Positions 20,102-24,286 of a stretch of DNA of 24,286 nt are shown one piece after another. The notes under the pieces are model-generated. The model was not told the origin of the DNA, did not search any database, and was given only the letters and a program-made list of their open reading frames with translations. Position numbers and translations under genes: made by a program. The stretch's first letter is position 1. Every line of letters begins with the position of its first letter. The stretch lies in the NCBI GenBank assembly GCA_001586965.3, contig LUCW03000064.1:5001-29286 (forward strand), given 5' to 3'. Source of the stretch: Sphaeroforma sirkka (lineage: Eukaryota; Opisthokonta; Ichthyosporea; Ichthyophonida).

Positions 20102-22164
20102 TGTATATATCTATATATATATATATATGTACTTTACATACATACATACATATATATCTTTTTACATTTATGCACACATATATACATAGATGTACTCTCA
20201 CACACATCAATATAGCAACAAACATGATATATATTTATATATAGATATAAGCAAAAAGAAATCATAGATATATGTATATATATTTATGGATATATAATAT
20301 ATATATATATATACCGCAAAAAGGGTATAATATGTATAATTACACAAGTAAATGCAAATTTTGCTACATATCACAAGTTTGTATCTGGCAATAGGATACA
20401 CACACTAACCTGGGAGAACGTTAAGATATTCTCGTACAAGCACAAGTCTAGCATCATCGTCGGCATAGTTGCTACCAGCATAAGGGGACGTGGTAAATCA
20501 GACCAAAGCAATAGGATGCATGTATGTCGTTGCAAATCCATATCTTGTAAATTATTCTCTGCACAAACAATAATTTGAAAATTGTAGTCATAAGAAAAAG
20601 TATCGATTTCTTCAATCCAGGCTTATCAAACTGCAACACGTGGCGTTACCTACTCCGTTGTCCCTGATCGTCCGACTTGTAATACAAACGGAAAGGTATT
20701 TTTTTCCATGGCATGTACTTTATGAAGCATACAAAAAACCCGTTGTAATATTGTATTCTATATCCACAGCCTTGCCAGTAATACATAAACAGCCTTGACA
20801 GCACTATATACCTATCTCAGCACCGTACATATGCAAAACAGCTCTATTAGAACAAAATTCACTCACCAATCTCAATGTCACGGCGGAGGTCACCATGAGC
20901 ATCCCGGCTATAGAGCCATGTATGGCGAGGGTCATTAAGATTTTGTAGAGGTCGGAGCCGGGCGGTATTGAGAGCTTATCGTAAACTACCATCACAGCCA
21001 TAAATCTAATTATCAGAGCAGCATACGTGCATACCATAACTTGCACTATGAATTGTATGTTGCGCGTTCTTATCTCGTTTTCATTCCGATTATATACTAT
21101 GGCAACAGTCACGGTAACAGCTGCCACCAGTAGAAAGCTGTACACACAATACACACACGGCAGAACGATGTCGCTGCCCCTGAATGGGTTTTGAGTAGCG
21201 TCCTCGCCGATAGCATGATATATAGAAAGAATCAGAATCCACGCAGCCGCAAAGACAATTAAATCTGCCACAGATGTGACAACCCACAATGGCATACGTA
21301 AGAAGAGTGCTCTACTATCATCGGCAACTGTATTCGCAGATGACTTGGAAGACTTGCCCGGAGTCTCACCTCCACTCCTGATATACAAGTACATTTGTGA
21401 GATTGTAGGTATCGAAATGCGTCGAGTTATTCGCGCTGGTTGCTTGGCAAATGGTGAAAGAGACCAAATCGGTGAAATGCTTGACAAAGTGCCACACTGA
21501 TATATTTAAACAAAATCATATTGAAAACCTGTGCAACTGTGGTAGCTATTGAATGTTACAAGTATAAATGGGTAAAAGAAAATTTGGTACTAGTCTATCG
21601 TCGTCGCATTAGAACAAATACAGTATGGGACTCGAAATACAAAGCCAGAGACAATTTTGCCCAAAAAAAATGTACTGATATATAGCATCCATACATGTTC
21701 AAGCGAACTAACGAGACACAGACACTAATTGCATACACTAAAGCGCAGTCATTCCTCGACTGAGGGCGTATAATGACAATATTTCCATCTAATCTGATCA
21801 AGACTATGTGCACATCTTAACACAGCATAGTCAGTATCTATCAACTACGTTCATGCACATGATCATTTACATAAAATGATAGTAAAATAGATAAATTTAC
21901 TTCTATAACAAGTATCTATGGTGTCGTATATGCAAAGCTTATTGAAATAGCATCAAATTTCGCTTACCTGATCATTTGCGGATCAACACTATGACATGAT
22001 CTTGACACTTGACAATGTAGATTTATCCTGGCCGAGGATTCGAGGGTAGATATACTTATTGTCGAGTCTGCATCAGGTACATCACCTTTTCCGAAGAGGA
22101 TTCTCGATACTGCTTTAGGTTGTATTGACTTCATTGTCGAGATTTCGATTTTCTCTAAACTCAT
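16124..22164 (-). CDS. multi-pass membrane protein with C-terminal RGS domain (7TM-RGS type)
   Basis: Eight exons on the minus strand: 22164-21968, 21479-20812, 20558-20410, 18728-18625, 18394-18275, 17606-17364, 17166-16943, 16377-16124. They total 1959 bases, or 652 residues, with phases 2,1,0,2,2,2,1. Residues 1-120 are hydrophilic. Hydrophobic segments lie near 130-153, 169-195, 207-231, 246-270, 301-325, 339-359, 417-436 and 438-460, so seven or eight passes. Residues about 495-640 fit an RGS domain: [18 protein letters not shown], the Glu-Asn of [21 protein letters not shown], and [12 protein letters not shown] then ADFLAD. RGS domains accelerate GTP hydrolysis by G-alpha; the layout resembles plant AtRGS1 and fungal GPCR-RGS proteins. 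Less certain points are the exon 2 acceptor, an alternative GTGAGT donor at 20866, and possible use of a GTGAGA donor inside exon 2. Confidence 0.85.
16483..16675. repeat. (CA)n/(TA)n compound microsatellite, RGS gene intron 7
   Basis: TA tract, a CA run at about 16551-16587, then a TA run to about 16630 and mixed GTATAT units. Confidence 0.95.
16943..17166 (-). CDS. exon 7: N-terminal half of the RGS domain
   Basis: From ATATCTCAG, residues 494-568 plus one base. Contains the RGS helices up to [10 protein letters not shown]. The only donor that keeps phase and domain continuity is CCCAG|GCATGT, a GC donor. Confidence 0.85.
17364..17606 (-). CDS. exon 6: last membrane segments and linker
   Basis: From CCCATTACAG to a GTACGG donor, residues 413-493 plus two bases. 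Two hydrophobic segments, then the linker [13 protein letters not shown] leading into the RGS domain. Confidence 0.85.
17765..17850. repeat. (CA)n followed by (TA)n, RGS gene intron 5
   Basis: A CA run at 17765-17785 passes directly into TA repeats with one TAAATA break. Confidence 0.95.
18085..18245. repeat. TA/GATA-rich block, RGS gene intron 5
   Basis: Alternating ATATAT, AAATATATAG and GATATATA units, not a pure tract. Confidence 0.85.
18275..18394 (-). CDS. exon 5: loop between membrane segments
   Basis: From GGCTTCTAG to a weak GTCAAT donor, residues 373-412 plus two bases. Hydrophilic, with Y-Q-I-Y-A-R-A-S-K. Phase 2 on both sides agrees with its neighbours. Confidence 0.7.
18625..18728 (-). 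CDS. exon 4: sixth membrane segment
   Basis: From CGATATATAG to a GTGAGA donor, residues 339-372 plus two bases: [21 protein letters not shown], then a basic KIKR stop-transfer. Confidence 0.8.
18910..19258. repeat. TA-rich microsatellite block, RGS gene intron 3
   Basis: Multiple TA tracts with GTAT and CACA interruptions inside the longest intron of this gene (20409-18729). Confidence 0.9.
19258..19510. repeat. ~150-bp tandem duplication including a TA tract and (TTATG)n
   Basis: CAATCAACATAAACATGA at 19259 and TAATCAATATAAACATGA at 19410 start two related segments. Each runs through a TATTATATTATGTTATG stretch into a TA tract; the second carries five TTATG units near 19471-19500. Confidence 0.65.
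20027..20130. repeat. (CA)n then (TA)n microsatellite, RGS gene intron 3
   Basis: CA units at 20027-20045, a TCA bridge, then a TA run to about 20098 and further TA with GATG and CTA breaks. Confidence 0.95.
20410..20558 (-). CDS. exon 3: fifth membrane segment
   Basis: From TTTGTGCAG to a GTTAGT donor, residues 289-338. Hydrophobic with a polar break ([18 protein letters not shown]), ending LTFSQ in phase 0. Confidence 0.75.
20812..21479 (-). CDS. exon 2: first four membrane segments
   Basis: Residues 66-288. Phase requires the acceptor GTCAAG before 21479, although a better-looking CAG lies at 21499-21497 in the wrong phase. I end it at a GTATAT donor (20811); a stronger GTGAGT at 20866 would drop 55 bases and then need the acceptor GCAGAG downstream. 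The four hydrophobic segments are unambiguous. Confidence 0.8.
21968..22164 (-). CDS. exon 1 of the 7TM-RGS gene
   Basis: ATG at 22164-22162, 65 codons plus two bases, ending at a CAG|GTAAGC donor. Hydrophilic, Ser-rich N-terminal tail without a signal peptide. Confidence 0.7.
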
Positions 22165-22560
22165 AGCGGTATGGGGGTGTGTTACTAATTGCCAACACCT
22201 TCGTTCTGAACTGTTCAGATATTGTTACTATCAAATTTATTTTAATAACTACGTGTTTTAAAAGAACAAAAATTATATTCGATACAGATTCAGGCTTGTC
22301 CTGTTTCTTTCTTTCTTTTCTTTCAAATATATATGTGTGGCGACTTGCGTGATCAATTTCATACGAAACAACGGGTATACGGCCCTACGTCCTACGACAC
22401 TACACGATAATGCAGTGGTTACTCTCTAGTTATTAGACCCGTCTTTGTAAACATTTCTCCCAAGTATTTATGTACATATTTTTTAGTTTTCTCTCTGTTA
22501 GTTGTTACTCTCACTTTTTGCCCTCGTAAGTAGAACATTTTTGGTTTCCTATTTAAAAAA
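22165..22560 (-). promoter_or_regulatory. 5' flank of the 7TM-RGS gene
   Basis: Upstream of the minus-strand ATG. On the + strand it holds a TTTCTTTCTTTCTTTTCTTT tract at 22302-22321, a purine run on the sense strand of this gene, and no convincing TATA element. I see no coding exon here. Confidence 0.25.
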
Positions 22561-22832
22561 AAAAAAACAATATGCACTTTTTCAAAAAATACTTAGTATT
22601 TGTTCACACATTATGTATGATTGTATTAAAAAATGTATTAATGTATGATGGCCGACTTGGCCGTGGCCCGTGGGGCGTAGTAGTCCGTAGGGTCTGTGGG
22701 CCGTGGCCCAGGGCCCTCTGTTGTTCATGTATTTTTAATGGTTTGTCATTTGTGGTCTGTTTTAAAATACTCTGTGCCATGGAATGAAGTGAGCAATAAA
22801 TTCAATTTTAAAATATTGATAAAAATACGCAC

Positions 22833-22877
22833 AGCCTTCTGAAAATTTATTCAAATTGAAATTAGACACAGAAGGCT
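22833..22877. repeat. 9-bp perfect inverted repeat
   Basis: AGCCTTCTG (22833-22841) and CAGAAGGCT (22869-22877) can pair around a 27-bp AT-rich loop; a related AGGAGGCTATGAAA follows at about 22901. Confidence 0.7.
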
Positions 22878-22982
22878 ATGAAATATGCTCCGAAATATTT
22901 AGGAGGCTATGAAAAATAGGTTAACCAATGAGGTCAGGTATGTTTTTTTAGAAATATAGATTGATCACACCGCCTTATAGGT

Positions 22983-23210
22983 TTAAACTTTTATTTTGGG
23001 TTTTAAAAAAGATTTTTTTGGCTTTTTATTTTTAAAAAAATATATAAATAAAGCCTTTTTATTTAGCTTTACTACTTTAGGTCTCCCTCTTGCATTTTTT
23101 AATGCATAATCCATCAGACCGTCACACCATGGTTCATTTGGTATTTCATTTTCGTGTCTGTACTCTGTCGTCCATTTCTCATTTCTGGCCTTATTTATGT
23201 ACACATACAT
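22983..23210 (-). other. coding-like minus-strand ORF, unrecognised
   Basis: The first two thirds read as ordinary protein (EKWTTEYRHENEIPNEPW, then CDGLMDYALKNARGRPK); the end dissolves into Lys/Phe low complexity from a T-rich tract. GRPK recalls an AT-hook core. It could be a remnant of a mobile-element gene; nothing else supports it. Confidence 0.2.
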
Positions 23211-23289
23211 TTAAAAAACAACAACAATACAAAAAATCCATTACAAAGCAGAGTCTACTTACTCTATTTTACAATACATATATGTACTC

Positions 23290-23700
23290 TCTTTACAGTC
23301 GTCAACTCGTCACTCGTCACTCCTCAGACGACCTCAGTCTGGTCAATCTGGTGACTCTGGTTTAAAAACATTCTCAGTCTCTCTCTCTCTCTACTCTCTA
23401 TTTAAATAAAAAAATACTACATACTCTAGCATAGTAGTAGATTGTAGAGGGAGAGAGAGTCTCTCTAGTCTCTCCCTCTCTACACTGTCTACAGTCTGAG
23501 TCTACAACTTTCTACACTACACTCTACCTCTATGCAGTCTTCACTCTACAGTCTACAGTTTACGTAAACACACTACAGTCTCTCTCTACTACTAGTGAGT
23601 CTATAGTCCGCTCTATAGTCTTCAGTCTAAACTCTACATTCTAATATATCTCTGTACTCTTTAGAGCAGAGAGAGGAGAGAGTCATTCCAAATCATGATG
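23290..23700. repeat. CT/CTA-rich dispersed repeat-like sequence, right flank
   Basis: Degenerate AGTCTACA and CTCTCTACTACTAG units. It includes a near-perfect inverted repeat (23443-23458 with 23469-23484) centred on CTCTCTAG. The word set is shared with 2090-2335. Confidence 0.5.
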
Positions 23701-24286
23701 AAGGTAGAGATCAAAGCCCACTTTTTGAAAAAAAAGTATATGTATTTATTTTCGATTGGTTACATTTAAAAAAACAAACGGGGTTTTTTTTATTTAGAAT
23801 ACATATAATACTATTGTAATGTAGCCAATCCTACATACAGTCATACAGGTTACTACAAAGCGAAAAAAAAGGAGTCGAAACTCGAGTCAAAAGGCTTGAA
23901 TGCATTGAGCTACCAACACTAGATTCAAAGCTGCTATCCATATTTAAAAAAAATAATAATAATATAATACATTTTTACACTTCTCTCTATATGTACTCTA
24001 CTACTAGCTAGTAGCATATAGAGATTACATGATAGTATGAAGAGATGAGATGAGGGCATGAAAATTGAAAACTTCAAATGAATTCTAATTCAGGTGTAAA
24101 AAACCGACCCACAGGCCACAGGGTCCCAGTTCTTCCAGACTTCCAAACTTGCCCCTCAAACTTCTTCAGGAGATTTGTTTTATATATATTATTTTAAAAA
24201 TATATATATTTACGTACAACAATGTACCATTTTTTTAAATAAAATTAATATTAAAATATGGATGGTACAACAAACAAACCAATGAG

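Larger units (their letters stand above)
22561..24286. other. AT-rich repetitive intergenic sequence
   Basis: TTTAAAAA-type cores recur (near 22552, 23003, 23033, 23209, 23400, 23766, 23942, 24191, 24233) between CT/CTA-rich stretches. A GC-rich island of GGCC words sits at 22650-22712. I see no supported gene. Confidence 0.4.

Noticed and set aside
21364..21374. Donor-like GGAG|GTGAGA inside exon 2 of the RGS gene (minus strand)
   Set aside because: The frame stays open through it with plausible sequence, and no clearly better acceptor follows. Kept only as a possible alternative.
1..24286. tRNA, rRNA or other structured RNA genes
   Set aside because: I looked for B-box-like GGTTCGAANCC and similar words; the only near match (about 12320) lies inside exon 11. 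Nothing supportable was found.

Overview
This is a window of a eukaryotic nuclear genome, gene-poor and intron-rich. The evidence is split coding blocks bounded by GT...AG (one GC...AG) signals, intron phases that close into long frames, and very heavy (TA)n, (CA)n and (GTAT)n microsatellites inside introns. There is no bacterial-type operon, no ribosome binding sites, and I saw no tRNA or rRNA. Long microsatellite-filled introns, a seven-or-more-transmembrane protein with an RGS domain, and a membrane-anchored beta-helix repeat protein would suit a unicellular holozoan such as an ichthyosporean (Sphaeroforma-like). That placement is inference, not a match I could run.

Layout. (1) Positions 1-1700, + strand: the 3' part of a gene I do not recognise, in about five small exons ending at a TAA at 1698-1700. 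(2) 1701-3204: non-coding, with a 28-bp tandem duplication and CT/CTA-rich repeat sequence that recurs at the right end. (3) 3205-12459, + strand: an 11-exon gene whose phases all close to give 533 codons plus stop. It predicts a type II single-pass membrane protein with a C-terminal parallel beta-helix made of FxxN / GG[A]x rungs, the motif pair known from chlamydial Pmp proteins. Its introns carry decayed or alternative copies of its own exons. (4) 12460-16123: intergenic, with minisatellites, a long GTAT array and one cryptic ORF. (5) 22164-16124, - strand: an 8-exon gene whose phases close to give 652 codons plus stop. It predicts a protein with seven to eight transmembrane segments followed by an RGS domain; the RGS domain is split by a probable GC-AG intron. 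(6) 22165-24286: non-coding, AT-rich, with TTTAAAAA cores, CT/CTA-rich repeats and short inverted repeats.

The two complete genes converge on the 12.5-16.1 kb intergenic region. No functional link between them is visible. The RGS protein would act on heterotrimeric G-alpha at the membrane; the beta-helix protein would present a repeat stalk outside the cell or in a lumen. The main points of interest are the fossil or alternative exons of the beta-helix gene, a branch-point-bearing intron repeat, the GC-AG intron, and 28-29-bp minisatellites in the 3' flank of all three genes. All gene models are my own manual splicing and have no transcript support.
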